A DNA stretch of 64,000 nucleotides from Ketogulonicigenium robustum (GCF_002117445.1 NZ_CP019937.1:27501-91500); one strand, 5' to 3'; positions 37,932 to 48,073 are shown, numbered from the stretch's first letter. The notes: generated by a model from the letters alone, not told the origin. Numbers and translations are program-made.

Positions 37932-38714
37932 TTAGCGGTAGACAATACCGCCGTCTGTCAGAATGGCCTGACCGGTGATGTAGTCTGAATCATCGCTGGC
38001 AAGGAAAGCGACAAGGGCTGCGACATCCTCGGGCGTTTGGGCACGGCCCAAGGCGATACCGTCGACGTATTTCTTATACGTCTCGCCTTTGGGGGTACCG
38101 GTGATTTCGGCAAAGCGTTCGTCGATTTCGACCCACATGCTGGTGCCGACGATGCCGGGGCAATAGGCGTTCACGGTGATCCCGGCGCTGGCATATTCTT
38201 TGGCAGCGGCTTGGGTCAGGGCGCGGACGGCGAATTTCGTGGCCGAATAGACACCCAGCATCGCAAACCCGTCATGCCCTGCGATGGACGAGGCGTTGAT
38301 GATTTTGCCCTTGTGCCCCAGCGCCTTGAACTTGGCGGCTGCGGCCTGAATGCCCCACAGAACGCCATCGACGTTGATACGGAAAATGCGGTCCATATCC
38401 TCGGGGGTGACGTCGGCCAGCGGCTTGACCTGCGCGATGCCCGCGTTGTTGACGATCACGTCGAACCCGCCCAGTTCCTTCTCGGCATGATCGACGGCGG
38501 CCTTGACCTGATCTTGCTTGCTGACATCGGCCACGAAGGTGGTGGCCTTGACGCCAAAGGCCTCGACCTCTTTCTTGACGCCTTCCAACTGTTCGGCGCG
38601 CAGGTCGACCAGTGCGATGTTGGCGCCATCTTTGGCGAGGCGCAGGGCGATGCCGCGGCCAATGCCTTGGCCCGCGCCGGTGATTAAAACGACTTTACCT
38701 TTAACAGACATCAT
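37932..38714 (-). CDS. SDR family oxidoreductase, diacetyl/acetoin reductase type
   Basis: About 260 residues starting [26 protein letters not shown] precedes the ATG at 38714. It has TGAGQGIG for NAD binding, NNAG, Ser in INASSIAG and YSATK for catalysis. [20 protein letters not shown] and the C-terminal [13 protein letters not shown] match (S)-acetoin-forming diacetyl reductases / meso-2,3-butanediol dehydrogenases. It follows an aldehyde dehydrogenase gene by 54 bp on the same strand. Confidence 0.86.
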   Translation of the reverse strand: MMSVKGKVVLITGAGQGIGRGIALRLAKDGANIALVDLRAEQLEGVKKEVEAFGVKATTFVADVSKQDQVKAAVDHAEKELGGFDVIVNNAGIAQVKPLADVTPEDMDRIFRINVDGVLWGIQAAAAKFKALGHKGKIINASSIAGHDGFAMLGVYSATKFAVRALTQAAAKEYASAGITVNAYCPGIVGTSMWVEIDERFAEITGTPKGETYKKYVDGIALGRAQTPEDVAALVAFLASDDSDYITGQAILTDGGIVYR

Positions 38715-38768
38715 ACAATCCTTGTTGGTGTGGTGGGGGCCCACGTTATGCGCAGGCCCCTGTTGGAA

Positions 38769-40160
38769 TTAGAAATGCGCGTCGATGTCGACGACGCCAA
38801 TCAGCTTGTGGTTGACGAATTCCTTCAGCCCCAGCCCGATCAGCTCGCGGCCATAGCCCGAGCGGCGGATGCCGCCGAAGGGCAGGTCGGCCTCGACCTT
38901 GGTCGGGTGGTTCACAAAGACCATGCCGGTCGAGATGCGCTTGGCCACCTCGGCGCCGTGCTTGGCATCGGCGGTAAAGACCGAGCCCCCCAACCCGAAC
39001 GGCGAGTCGTTGGCGATACGGACGGCGTCATCCTCGTCCTTGGCGCGGAACAGCATCGAGACGGGGCCGAAGAATTCCCAATAGCGGGCAGGGTTGTCTT
39101 CGCCGATGTCGGTCAGAATGGTCGGCTGCACAAATGCGCCTTGGTTCGGCACGGCGGGGCCGACTTCCTCGGCCTTGGCACCGTGTTTGACGGCTTCGCG
39201 GATCTTGTCCTTCACCTCTTCGGCGGCGCCTTTGGACGACAGCGGGGCAAGGGTGGTTTCGGGGGCAAAGGGGTCGCCCGCAACAAGACCCGCGACGCCC
39301 TTGCGATAGCCCTCAAGGAATTGGTCATAGACCTCGTCCACGATGATCATACGCTTGGACGAGACGCAAACCTGACCGCCGTTCCAGTGACGCCCGAACA
39401 CGGCCCAGTCGATGGTCTTTTGCATGTCGGCGTCTTTCAGAACGACGAAAGCGTCGGCGCCGCCCAGTTCCAACGTCGATTTTTTCAGCGCCTTGCCTGC
39501 TTGCGATGCGACGACCGATCCTGCGCCTTCCGACCCGGTCAGGGCAACACCGTGGACGCGGTCGTCGTTGATGATCAGTTCGATCTGGTCGCGCGTGGCA
39601 TAAAGGTTCTTGAACGCGCCTGTGGGCAGGCCAGCCTCGGCCATCAGCTTTTCAAACGCAGCGGCGGCCTGCGGCACGTTCGAGGCGTGCTTCAGGATCA
39701 GCGTGTTCCCGGCCGACAGTTGGGGGGCCAAAATGCGGGCGATCTGGTAGTAGGGGAAGTTCCAAGGCTCGATCGCTAGCAGTACGCCAAGGGGTTCGTG
39801 CACCAGAATGTTGTCGCCTTCGGCTGGATCAAGCACCGGCAGCTTTTCGGGGGCTAGCAGCTTTTCCGCGTTACGGACGTAGTATTCGAAGATCTTGGCC
39901 GACAGCTCAACCTCGGCCTTGGCCTCGGCGGTCAGTTTGCCCATTTCCAGCGTCAGCAGGCGGGCGTAGGCGTCGGCATCACGGCGCAGGATATTGGCGG
40001 CGTTTTGCAAGATCTTGCCGCGTTCGGCAAAGCTGGTGTTGCGCCACGCTAGAAACGCATCATGGGCCCCGCCGATTGCGGCGCGCACTTCGTCATCGGT
40101 CGCGTCCTTGAAGGTGGCGACGGTTTCGCCGGTGTAGGGGTTGATCGTTGCGTAAGCCAT
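38769..40160 (-). CDS. NAD(P)-dependent aldehyde dehydrogenase, YneI/Sad type
   Basis: About 463 residues from MAYATINPYTGETVATFKD at 40160. IEPWNFPYYQIARILAPQL is the coenzyme region, TLELGGADAFVVL holds the base and GGQVCVSSKRMII the catalytic Cys. The length and LLAIEPWNFP form fit the shorter YneI-type succinate-semialdehyde dehydrogenases. It probably shares a transcript with the downstream acetoin-type SDR. Its leader of at least 300 nt contains an intrinsic-terminator-like hairpin. Confidence 0.88.
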   Translation of the reverse strand: MAYATINPYTGETVATFKDATDDEVRAAIGGAHDAFLAWRNTSFAERGKILQNAANILRRDADAYARLLTLEMGKLTAEAKAEVELSAKIFEYYVRNAEKLLAPEKLPVLDPAEGDNILVHEPLGVLLAIEPWNFPYYQIARILAPQLSAGNTLILKHASNVPQAAAAFEKLMAEAGLPTGAFKNLYATRDQIELIINDDRVHGVALTGSEGAGSVVASQAGKALKKSTLELGGADAFVVLKDADMQKTIDWAVFGRHWNGGQVCVSSKRMIIVDEVYDQFLEGYRKGVAGLVAGDPFAPETTLAPLSSKGAAEEVKDKIREAVKHGAKAEEVGPAVPNQGAFVQPTILTDIGEDNPARYWEFFGPVSMLFRAKDEDDAVRIANDSPFGLGGSVFTADAKHGAEVAKRISTGMVFVNHPTKVEADLPFGGIRRSGYGRELIGLGLKEFVNHKLIGVVDIDAHF

Positions 40161-40225
40161 GTGTCTTCTCCACTTCTGGTCCCGATGGCGCGGCACGTGC
40201 GACCGCTGCGGGGCTTGGGTTGAAC

Positions 40226-40257
40226 AAAAAGCCCGCCCCGCTTGGTGCGGGACGGGC
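40226..40257 (-). terminator. Intrinsic terminator/attenuator on the minus strand
   Basis: On the minus strand GCCCGTCCCGC (40257-40247) pairs with GCGGGGCGGGC (40241-40231), 11 bp with one mismatch, followed by TTTTT (40230-40226). It lies about 65 nt before the start of the aldehyde dehydrogenase gene. No minus-strand gene lies to its right before the divergent ATPase gene, so it must act on a leader or a small RNA starting inside the intergenic region. Confidence 0.65.
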
Positions 40258-40556
40258 CGGGCATTTCATTCGCGTGGGGCACGCGCGGGTTTGGTGGCGT
40301 CTGGAATTGCTTTTGCGGGGTAGGCGCATTTCACGCCGAAACAGACGGATTTCGCCCCTCGGGCGCTGCCCGAGATATGCCGGAATTGCCAGTGACTGCC
40401 AAACATGGGGAAACCCCTTTCGCGTTGTACTTTTCATTACCTAGGCGCAAAATAGCGGTATATAAGTGCATACAGAACGGTAAGTGTCGAATTTTTTTCA
40501 CGCCAGCGTGATGCCTGCCGCTCGCACCGGCAGCCCGGCACGATGAAGGTGACAAG
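40258..40556 (-). promoter_or_regulatory. Structured intergenic region (candidate leader or small RNA)
   Basis: About 300 bp between the divergent aldehyde-dehydrogenase and Cu-ATPase genes with no protein gene. It contains a perfect hairpin CTCGGGC-GCT-GCCCGAG at 40358-40374 and smaller GC stems near 40323-40340 upstream of the minus-strand terminator. No known riboswitch signature was recognised. It must also hold the plus-strand promoter of the ATPase gene; no clear CueR-type palindrome was seen. Confidence 0.4.
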
Positions 40557-42914
40557 ATGGAAAACCAGCATAGCCATGGGCATAGCCACACGCATAGTGA
40601 CGGCGCGCATGCGTCTGCGGGGGCCAAGACTGTAAAAGACCCTGTCTGCGGTATGGATGTGAATCCTGCGACAGCGCAGCATTTCAGCGATTACCACGGG
40701 CAACGGTATTATTTCTGTTCAAGCGGGTGCAAGGCCAAGTTCGACGCCGCACCCGATAGCTATATGAAAGGCGCGCCCGCACCTGTCGCTGCGGCCAAGG
40801 GCACGGTTTGGACCTGCCCGATGCATCCCGAAATTCGCCGCGACGCGCCCGGGGTCTGCCCCATTTGCGGCATGACGCTAGAGCCGTTGGTCGCAACGCC
40901 GGACAGCGGCCCCAGCGCCGAACTGGTAGATATGACGCGCCGGTTCTGGGTTGCGCTGGCGCTGACGATACCGGTTTTTGCGCTTGAAATGGGCAGCCAT
41001 ATCTTCCCCGCGCTGCACCACATGGTGCCGCCGCATGTGTCGGTCTGGGCGCAGTTGGTGTTAGCGACGCCTGTGGTGCTGTGGGCGGGGGCACCGTTCT
41101 TTCAGCGGGGCTGGGCGTCGATCCGCAACCGCAGCCTGAACATGTTTACCCTGATCGCCATGGGGACGGGCGTGGCTTGGGCCTATAGCATGATCGCCGC
41201 GCTGGCGCCGGGGCTATTCCCTGCCACGTTCCGCGCCAGCGACGGCAGCGTCGCCGTTTATTTCGAGGCCGCCGCCGTCATCACCGTGTTGGTGCTGCTG
41301 GGCCAAGTGCTGGAGCTGCGCGCGCGCGAGCAGACCTCGGGCGCGATCCGCGCGCTGCTGGACCTGTCGCCGAAGACCGCGCGGCGCATATCTGCTGGCG
41401 GGCAGGACGAGGATGTGCCGATCGAGGCGGTTGCGCTGGGCGATCTGCTGCGCATTCGCCCTGGCGAGACGGTGCCCGTCGACGGTGTGGTGACCGAAGG
41501 ACGGTCGTCGTTGGACGAATCTTTGGTCACGGGCGAGGCGATGCCCGTCTCGCGTGATGTGGGCGACCCGCTGGTGGCAGGCACGGTCAACCAGACCGGC
41601 GCGCTGATCATGCGGGCCGAAAAGGTGGGGCACGATACGATGTTGGCCCGCATCGTGCAGATGGTCGCCGATGCGCAGCGCAGCCGTGCGCCCATTCAGC
41701 GCATGGCCGATCAGGTCGCAGGCTGGTTCGTGCCGGCTGTGATCGGCATTGCGGTGCTGGCGTTCGTCGTCTGGGCAGCTGTCGGGCCGGACCCGCGTTT
41801 TGCGAACGGGCTGTTGGCGGCGGTCTCGGTTTTGATCATCGCCTGTCCATGTGCGCTGGGGCTGGCGACGCCGATGTCGATTATGGTGGGTATCGGCAAA
41901 GGTGCGGGTGCGGGCGTTCTGATCAAGAATGCCGAGGCGCTGGAGCGGATGGAAAAGGTCGACACGCTGGTCGTCGACAAAACCGGAACGCTGACCGAAG
42001 GGAAGCCAGCGCTGCTGCGCATCGCCGCTAGCGGGGGCTTCGACGAAGACACGCTATTGCGGTTAGCCGCCGCTGCCGAGGCTGGGTCTGAGCACCCGCT
42101 GGCGCAGGCGATTGTGAAAGCGGCGCAAAGCCGCGGCGTGGCGATCCCCTCGGTTACGGGGTTCGACCAGCCCGTGGGCAAGGGCGTGACCGCCACGGTT
42201 GAGGGCATGCAGATCTTGCTGGGGAATGCGGGCTTTCTGGGCGAGAGCAGCGTCGATGTCGCGCCGCTGGCCGCCACGGCCGAGGATATGCGTCAGGATG
42301 GAGCCAGCGCGATTTTCATGGCGGTCGATGGCCGCTTGGCGGGCGCCTTGGCCATCGCCGACCCGATCAAGGAAACCAGCCTTGACGCGATCAGTGCGCT
42401 GCAGGCCGAAGGGGTGCATGTCGTCATGCTGACGGGCGACAATGTCACTACGGCGCAAGCTGTGGCGAAACGCCTTGCTATTGATGCGGTCGAGGCTGAT
42501 GTGCTGCCTGACCAGAAAGCCGCTGTTGTGGCCAAGCTGAAAGGGCAGGGCAAAGTTGTCGCGATGGCGGGCGACGGGGTGAATGACGCGCCCGCGCTGG
42601 CCGCTGCGGATGTGGGTATCGCGATGGGCCAAGGCACGGATGTGGCCATTGAAAGCGCGGGTGTGACGCTGCTGCAGGGCGATCTGACGGGTATCGTGAA
42701 TGCGCGTGTGCTGTCGCAGGCAACGATGCGGAACATTCGGCAGAACCTGATGTTCGCCTTTATCTACAACGCTGCGGGCATCCCGCTGGCGGCGGGGGTG
42801 CTTTACCCGACCTTTGGCATTTTGCTGTCGCCCGTGGTGGCGGCGCTGGCGATGGCGTTATCCTCGGTCAGTGTGATCACCAACGCGCTGCGGCTGCGGG
42901 GGTTACGGCTATAG
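40557..42914 (+). CDS. Copper-translocating P1B-type ATPase with YHS domain
   Basis: A 785-residue inner-membrane pump. Order: His-rich tail ([15 protein letters not shown]), YHS domain (about 28-68, [17 protein letters not shown]), heavy-metal-binding domain (about 82-110, [20 protein letters not shown]), eight membrane segments, CPC at 430-432, phosphorylation D474 in DKTGT, hinge [13 protein letters not shown] with YN (FIYNAAGIP) and MxxSS (MALSSVSV) in the last two helices marks the Cu(I)-specific P1B-1 class. The usual GMxCxxC domain is absent and replaced by YHS plus HMBD, as in SilP-type pumps. It exports Cu(I) or Ag(I) from the cytoplasm. Confidence 0.93.
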   Translation: MENQHSHGHSHTHSDGAHASAGAKTVKDPVCGMDVNPATAQHFSDYHGQRYYFCSSGCKAKFDAAPDSYMKGAPAPVAAAKGTVWTCPMHPEIRRDAPGVCPICGMTLEPLVATPDSGPSAELVDMTRRFWVALALTIPVFALEMGSHIFPALHHMVPPHVSVWAQLVLATPVVLWAGAPFFQRGWASIRNRSLNMFTLIAMGTGVAWAYSMIAALAPGLFPATFRASDGSVAVYFEAAAVITVLVLLGQVLELRAREQTSGAIRALLDLSPKTARRISAGGQDEDVPIEAVALGDLLRIRPGETVPVDGVVTEGRSSLDESLVTGEAMPVSRDVGDPLVAGTVNQTGALIMRAEKVGHDTMLARIVQMVADAQRSRAPIQRMADQVAGWFVPAVIGIAVLAFVVWAAVGPDPRFANGLLAAVSVLIIACPCALGLATPMSIMVGIGKGAGAGVLIKNAEALERMEKVDTLVVDKTGTLTEGKPALLRIAASGGFDEDTLLRLAAAAEAGSEHPLAQAIVKAAQSRGVAIPSVTGFDQPVGKGVTATVEGMQILLGNAGFLGESSVDVAPLAATAEDMRQDGASAIFMAVDGRLAGALAIADPIKETSLDAISALQAEGVHVVMLTGDNVTTAQAVAKRLAIDAVEADVLPDQKAAVVAKLKGQGKVVAMAGDGVNDAPALAAADVGIAMGQGTDVAIESAGVTLLQGDLTGIVNARVLSQATMRNIRQNLMFAFIYNAAGIPLAAGVLYPTFGILLSPVVAALAMALSSVSVITNALRLRGLRL

Positions 42915-42983
42915 CCCTCTTGCGTGGGTGGGGGTAGGTGCTAGGCTGCCCTGATAGTGATGGGGCGAAGAAGGTGGGTTGGA

Positions 42984-43334
42984 ATGATCGCGGTAATTCT
43001 GACGGCGCTGGTCGCGCTGATTCATATATGGATTTTCGTCCTCGAGGTGTTCTTGTGGGACAAGCCGCAAGGTATCCGCGCCTTTGGCCTACAGCCCGAC
43101 TTTGCCAAGGCCACCAAGATTTTGGCCGCAAATCAGGGGGTCTATAACGGCTTTTTGGCGGCCGGGCTGATCTGGGGGATTTGGCTGGGCCCGCAGGGCG
43201 ATGCGATCAAGGTGTTCTTCCTGCTGTGTGTCGCGGTGGCGGGGGTATTTGGCGCGCTGACATCCAGCCGCAAGATCATATTCGTTCAGACGCTGCCCGC
43301 CGCGCTGGCGTTGATCGCCGTTCTGGCCAGCTAG
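42984..43334 (+). CDS. DUF1304 family membrane protein
   Basis: About 116 residues with four hydrophobic segments. HIWIFVLEVFLWD, FGLQPDFAKATKILAANQG and VYNGFLAAGLIWG are the typical conserved stretches of DUF1304 proteins, whose function is unknown. AAGGTGGG stands before the ATG at 42984; a GTG at 42957 would add 9 residues. It follows the Cu ATPase gene on the same strand by 69 bp, which may be only co-location. Confidence 0.82.
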   Translation: MIAVILTALVALIHIWIFVLEVFLWDKPQGIRAFGLQPDFAKATKILAANQGVYNGFLAAGLIWGIWLGPQGDAIKVFFLLCVAVAGVFGALTSSRKIIFVQTLPAALALIAVLAS

Positions 43335-43405
43335 CGCGTGGGCGGCGATGTAATATTTTGTAAGGTGCCTTTCTGCGCCCGCCTCAGCCGCGCTATAGTT
43401 TCGCC

Positions 43406-44134
43406 ATGAACAGAAATAGCTATGACACGCCGCGCCGCATCGCGCTGGTCGAGGACGACGACGAGCTGCGCAATCTGGTTGCCAGTTTACTGGAGGAAGA
43501 GGGGTTCCTTGTGACCCCGCTGCCCGATGGCCGCGCGCTGGATGTCTATCTGCTGCGCGAGCACCCCGATGTGCTGCTACTCGATGTCATGCTACCCGGC
43601 GAGGACGGCCTGTCGATTTGCCGGCGCTTGGCGCCCGAATCCCCCTTCCGCATCATGATGCTGACGGCGCGCGGGGCCGATATAGACCGTATCGTCGGGC
43701 TGGAACTGGGCGCCGACGACTACCTGCCCAAGCCCTTCAACCCCCGCGAGCTGATCGCCCGTGTCCGCGCCCTGCTGCGCCGCGCGGTGCCGGTCGAGGG
43801 GCCGGGCGGGCGCGAGGTTGCCGATTTTCTGGACTGGCGGTTGGATTTCGCCGCGCGCAGTCTGGTGGGGCGCGATGACGGCGTTGATGCGGGGCTGTCA
43901 TCGGGTGAGTTCGAGCTGCTGGTGCAGTTCGTCATCGCGCCCGGGCGCGTGCTGAGCCGTGACCACTTGCTGGATACCACGCGCGGACGCGTGAGCGGCC
44001 CGTTTGACCGCGCCATTGATGTTCAGGTGTCCAAGCTGCGGCGCAAGTTGGGCGATGACGCGGGCCAGATCATCAAGACAGTGCGCGGCGGCGGCTATGT
44101 TCTGGTCTGCCCCGTGCACAGGACAAAGGTATGA
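43406..44134 (+). CDS. OmpR-family response regulator
   Basis: A 242-residue regulator with a receiver domain (acidic pair EDDDE near residues 15-19, phosphoacceptor D60 in LLLDVMLPGEDG, Thr in MLTARG, Lys in YLPKPFNP) and a C-terminal winged helix (LSSGEFELLVQFV to SKLRRKLGDDAGQIIKTVRGGGYVL). It overlaps the kinase gene by ATGA, so the pair is cognate. The likely response is an envelope stress or osmotic signal, but the sequence gives no direct clue. Confidence 0.92.
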   Translation: MNRNSYDTPRRIALVEDDDELRNLVASLLEEEGFLVTPLPDGRALDVYLLREHPDVLLLDVMLPGEDGLSICRRLAPESPFRIMMLTARGADIDRIVGLELGADDYLPKPFNPRELIARVRALLRRAVPVEGPGGREVADFLDWRLDFAARSLVGRDDGVDAGLSSGEFELLVQFVIAPGRVLSRDHLLDTTRGRVSGPFDRAIDVQVSKLRRKLGDDAGQIIKTVRGGGYVLVCPVHRTKV

Positions 44135-45537
44135 GCAAGCTGGGTCTTGGCGCCCGGCTGATGTTGGTCATCCTGTTTTCCATGCTGGTGCTGCAGATCC
44201 TCAGCGTGGTGGTCTATATATCTGACCGTGGGGTCGATGCGCTGACGCGCCGCGCCGCCATGTTCCCCGACCGGCTAGAGGCAATCGTCACCCTGATGGA
44301 CCACAGCAACGCCGAGCAGCGCGGCTTGTTGGTAAGGTCGATTTCGGATGAAGGAACGACGATCAGTTGGACGGACGATATCCCCGCCTTGGGTGATGGT
44401 ATCGATGCGCGCAGCGGCGAGGTGGTCGTGCCCGGGTTCGGCGCATGGCTTTCGGATTATTCTGATATGTTGGGCAGCCATCAGCTGCAAGTCGTGATCC
44501 CGCGCGAGGGGCGCCATTGGTTTTTGCCCAACCTTTCGCGCAGTATAAATACCCAGCAGGTCCGGGTTTCGGTGCGACTGGCTGACGGGACATGGGTGAA
44601 TCTGTATCGCCACCCCGTACGCGGGCTGTTTTTCGCGGGCATCCCGCTGGGGGTGTTTACGGCATTGTTTCTGGCTGGCGTCGCGCTGCTCTCGATGGCG
44701 ATTATCTGGCGCGAGACGAACCCCCTGCGCCGTCTTGCCGCCGCTGCCGAAGACTTCGGCCGCGATCTGGAGCCGCGCCCCTTGCCTGTGCCGCGACCGC
44801 CGGATTTGCGCGTGCTGGTTTTGGCATTCAACCGCATGCAACAGAACATCGCGCAGGCCGACCGAAGCCGCAGCGACATGATTGCGGCGCTGTCGCACGA
44901 CATCCGCACGCCGCTGGCGCGTCTGACGTTACGGATTCGCAAGTTGGATAGCGATCTGCGCGCGGCGGCTGAACATGACATCGACCAGATCACCCGCGTG
45001 GCTGACGGGGCCTTCCGCTTCACTGAAACCGAAATGGCCCGGCTGGAAGAGACGATGGACCTGCGCCATTTGTTGCGCGACATCACCGCGGATTACGACC
45101 TGCCCCTGCAAGACCCGTTGCCCCAGCGGCTTGCGCTGATGCAGGGACACGTCGGCCTGCTGGATCGGGCTTTTTCCAACCTGATCGAGAACGCAGGGAA
45201 ATATGCCCAGACCGTGCGCGTCAAGCTGGTTGCAGGCCCGCAGCCGCGTGATGGACGCGGTTGCAAGCATATGATTCTGTTCGACGATGACGGCCCTGGC
45301 ATCCCCCCCGAGGATCGCGCCCGCCTTTTGCAGCCCTTTCAACGCGGCCAGACGGCGCGAACTGACCAGTCCGAAGGCGTGGGGCTGGGGCTTTACCTTG
45401 CGAACCGCATTATAGAACGCCATGGCGGCAGCCTCGAGCTGGAGGCGTCGCCAGCGGGCGGGCTGCGGGTGAAAGTGCTGCTGCCTGCGTTGGTCGCAGG
45501 CGCTAGCGATAAAGATAAGCCCTTAATGGGGCTGTGA
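44131..45537 (+). CDS. Sensor histidine kinase (EnvZ-like)
   Basis: A 468-residue kinase. Membrane helices at about 9-31 and 165-190 bracket a periplasmic domain of about 130 residues; a HAMP linker follows (ETNPLRRLAAAAEDFGRDLE). The phosphorylated His is H256 in ALSHDIRTPLARL, then an N-box (FSNLIENAGKYA) and G-boxes (DDDGPGIPPED, GVGLGLYLA) of the ATPase domain. It sits directly after its response-regulator gene. Confidence 0.92.
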   Translation: MSKLGLGARLMLVILFSMLVLQILSVVVYISDRGVDALTRRAAMFPDRLEAIVTLMDHSNAEQRGLLVRSISDEGTTISWTDDIPALGDGIDARSGEVVVPGFGAWLSDYSDMLGSHQLQVVIPREGRHWFLPNLSRSINTQQVRVSVRLADGTWVNLYRHPVRGLFFAGIPLGVFTALFLAGVALLSMAIIWRETNPLRRLAAAAEDFGRDLEPRPLPVPRPPDLRVLVLAFNRMQQNIAQADRSRSDMIAALSHDIRTPLARLTLRIRKLDSDLRAAAEHDIDQITRVADGAFRFTETEMARLEETMDLRHLLRDITADYDLPLQDPLPQRLALMQGHVGLLDRAFSNLIENAGKYAQTVRVKLVAGPQPRDGRGCKHMILFDDDGPGIPPEDRARLLQPFQRGQTARTDQSEGVGLGLYLANRIIERHGGSLELEASPAGGLRVKVLLPALVAGASDKDKPLMGL

Positions 45538-45637
45538 CGACGATTTTCATGCCCGCTGCTTGACCCTACTGCAACTGCGCCCTCGGACGCAGAATTGACC
45601 TTGTGTTTCATCGGCTTTGGCTGATAGACCCGCAGGC

Positions 45638-45728
45638 GGAGACGTGGCCGAGTGGTCGAAGGCACACCCCTGCTAAGGGTGCAGGCCCCTAAAGGGTCTC
45701 GAGGGTTCGAATCCCTTCGTCTCCGCCA
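45638..45728 (+). tRNA. tRNA-Ser (GCT)
   Basis: A 91-nt class II tRNA with a long variable arm. The acceptor GGAGACG pairs with CGTCTCC, the anticodon stem CACCC/GGGTG carries loop CTGCTAA (anticodon GCT), the T arm is GAGGGTTCGAATCCCTT, and CCA is encoded. Its 3' 20 bases form the left attachment copy of a genomic island. Confidence 0.96.
45709..45728 (+). repeat. attL: 3' end of tRNA-Ser
   Basis: Twenty bases ending the tRNA gene (T-arm to CCA) recur exactly at 49382-49401. Tyrosine-recombinase islands usually target tRNA 3' ends and regenerate the tRNA, as seen here. Confidence 0.85.
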
Positions 45729-45880
45729 TTTTTCTTGCGATAGAGTTGCGCAAACCACTGATAATAAATGATATTTATAATATCACTTATCAGAGTGTGC
45801 AAATTTACCCTACATTTCCCCATACATTCTCCCTTACTGGGTGATTGCGCTTGCGGCTTTTCGGGCGCTAGCGTTGGGGC

Positions 45881-46186
45881 ATGAAGAAGATTCCCTCCCC
45901 TGTCCTGCGTGGCTCCAGTTATTATCTCTATCGCCGCGTGCCGCGTCGGTATGAGTCGGTCGAGCGACGCGCGTTCATTGACCTGTCTCTGCACACGGAT
46001 TCGCTCGCCTTGGCGTCGGAAAAGGCGGTGAAGGTGTGGTCTGAGCTTGTCGCCGCTTGGGAGATCAAACTCACGGGTCGCGACGGCGAGGCGCTGGCGC
46101 GGTTCGAGATGGCGCGCGAGCTCGCTGCCAATCGCGGCTTTAGCTATCCGAAAGCTGCGCTCAGGCGTGACGGGGTCAGAACGTGA
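45881..46186 (+). pseudogene. Integrase, N-terminal stub (DUF6538-type site-specific recombinase)
   Basis: About 101 residues starting MKKIPSPVLRGSSYYLYRRV and including RRAFIDLSLHTDSLALASEK, the N-terminal arm-binding region of tRNA-targeting tyrosine integrases. After FEMARELAANRGFSYPKAA the sequence departs and ends; the core-binding and catalytic domains (R..HRH..Y) are missing. Its place 150 bp from the tRNA 3' end is typical of the integrase of an island. Confidence 0.8.
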
Positions 46187-46252
46187 TACGAAGGTCGGCG
46201 ATGCGGACATTCCTGCCGTTGGCTGGTCTGCGTTTAGTGTAGGTTTTTTACC

Positions 46253-48073
46253 TTACTCCGCAGCGGCATCCGCACCTCCTTGGAAAAGATGACCGCGAAT
46301 TTTTTCGATCATAGGACGGAAGCTTTCGAGCTCCCGCTCAGCGTCTTCCTGATCCAGACGCTGAATAAACATCGACGCCCGCCGCTTACCCAGATCATTG
46401 AACTTATTACAGATTCGCGATGCGTCTGCCTCATTTAGTTCAGCAAATGGATTCGCTCCGCCGGCTGCCATCCGATTTAACAATTTAGGAGAAAGCAAGC
46501 TTGCAAGATCGTCGATAGGCTCGAGCCAGCCACTCTCGATCGCACGCTCCCACACTGCGTCGGTATAGTAAGATTCAAGATCCACCGAAAGTTTAAACCC
46601 GCGCCGAGCGAGAGGCTGAAGTCTGGGTGGAGTATCGAGCTTAAAGGATTTCAAACCACAGTGACCCAGATTCATTCTAGTAATGTCATTTCCGAGAGAC
46701 ACTCTCGCAGCGTTTCCGCTGGCATCATCGTCGAATACTGATGCTGATTTTACGCGATCAGCTACAGGTCGATGACGCACTGTCAACATCCAAGCGAGCG
46801 AACGACTATGCAGAGCTGAGGCTCCACCATACGCTTCTCCACCTGAACAGATGTAAACGCGATCATCTGCGATGCCGCTAAAGAGCTGCCAGGCTTTCGC
46901 AAAGACAACGCGGTCACTATCGCCTTCGACAAAAATTGTCGGGCGGCGCTGCTCTGCAATGTCTTGGACGGCTTCCAGTTGCGCACCAATCTCATCATAG
47001 CGCCTCTTGGCTTCTGCGACATACGGAGCCACTATCGGCATCAAGCCCATGCTTTCATCCACCTCGTCGGGAGCGCGGGTTGTCGTAATCGTATGGTTGC
47101 CACTTTTCGACACAAAATGGGAGGTGAGCCAGTCGACACCTTCGGGCCTGCGTTGGTCGAGACGATAGAAAATTGGAGAATGCGTAGTCAAAAAAAGTTG
47201 AAAGCGATCCGATTCTGCAATGAGTTCAAGGAACTCATCTCCCATTGCAAAAGCGGCAGACATCTCAACGTTATTCTCCGGCTCTTCAAATCCCCAGATA
47301 TGTGTGTAACGGACTCCGCCTCTAGTAAGAAGGTCATCCTGCTTTTGTGCTATAAACTTCAGCATCAACGGAATATGCCGGATTTTAATTCCATCCCCAC
47401 GCCGAGAGAGAGGAACTTCACCAGAACTGATCTCCAAGCTTTCGAAAATTTCGCGAAGATTTTCGGGGAGCCGCATTGTGGACTCCGCCTCGAACGCTTC
47501 TCTGAGGTTCGAGAGCAAATCCTGTAGTTGCGCGCCAAGCTGAGCTTGAAACTCCCCTGCTGAATTTTTTAATGGCCCCTCAGCGACGGAGGCGAGCACG
47601 TCATACAGCCGTCCCTGAAGATCGGCGAAAAACGCCTTATCCTTAATCGCGGGGATATGCGTAAACCTGATTCGATCTAGCAACGCCGGTATTTTGCTTC
47701 TTTGTGGAAATGGCTGCCCGTCGGAGAACGCGCGCCTCTCTAAAGCACGCACCTCACCATCCTTACGCCAGACTTTTTTCCAAACAACTTGATCGGACTG
47801 CCCTTCGCGCTTATATCCATCGGGTAGATCAAAAATAATCGAAATCTCAATCTGCGCAGCTTTCCGATTTAGCGCTGGCGCAAATTGATTGTAGTCTCGT
47901 GTAAACTCGAAATCCTCCCCTGAATTTATCTCATTATTGAAGAATAAATTTAAGGCTCGCAGAACGTTAGACTTTCCTGCATCATTTGCACCAACGAGTG
48001 TTGTAATCCAATTTCCATCAATATCGGCACTCGCAATTGACCGAAAGTTCCGTATTGAAATTCTACTGATCAT
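46253..48073 (-). CDS. OLD-family ATP-dependent endonuclease (ABC ATPase-TOPRIM)
   Basis: A 606-residue protein. ATPase half: ISIRNFRSI start, Walker A GANDAGKSN (28-36), signature LSRRGDG (222-228), Walker B WGFEEPE (260-266), switch TTHSP (296-300). TOPRIM nuclease half: E383 in FVEGDSDRVV and the acidic triplet DDD at 448-450 (VFDDDASG). This order is that of the phage P2 OLD protein and GajA. No helicase (GajB), AriB or reverse-transcriptase partner lies next to it, so it looks like a stand-alone (class 1) OLD nuclease. It is the only intact gene of the tRNA-Ser island, and antiphage defence is the likely role. Confidence 0.87.
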   Translation of the reverse strand: MISRISIRNFRSIASADIDGNWITTLVGANDAGKSNVLRALNLFFNNEINSGEDFEFTRDYNQFAPALNRKAAQIEISIIFDLPDGYKREGQSDQVVWKKVWRKDGEVRALERRAFSDGQPFPQRSKIPALLDRIRFTHIPAIKDKAFFADLQGRLYDVLASVAEGPLKNSAGEFQAQLGAQLQDLLSNLREAFEAESTMRLPENLREIFESLEISSGEVPLSRRGDGIKIRHIPLMLKFIAQKQDDLLTRGGVRYTHIWGFEEPENNVEMSAAFAMGDEFLELIAESDRFQLFLTTHSPIFYRLDQRRPEGVDWLTSHFVSKSGNHTITTTRAPDEVDESMGLMPIVAPYVAEAKRRYDEIGAQLEAVQDIAEQRRPTIFVEGDSDRVVFAKAWQLFSGIADDRVYICSGGEAYGGASALHSRSLAWMLTVRHRPVADRVKSASVFDDDASGNAARVSLGNDITRMNLGHCGLKSFKLDTPPRLQPLARRGFKLSVDLESYYTDAVWERAIESGWLEPIDDLASLLSPKLLNRMAAGGANPFAELNEADASRICNKFNDLGKRRASMFIQRLDQEDAERELESFRPMIEKIRGHLFQGGADAAAE

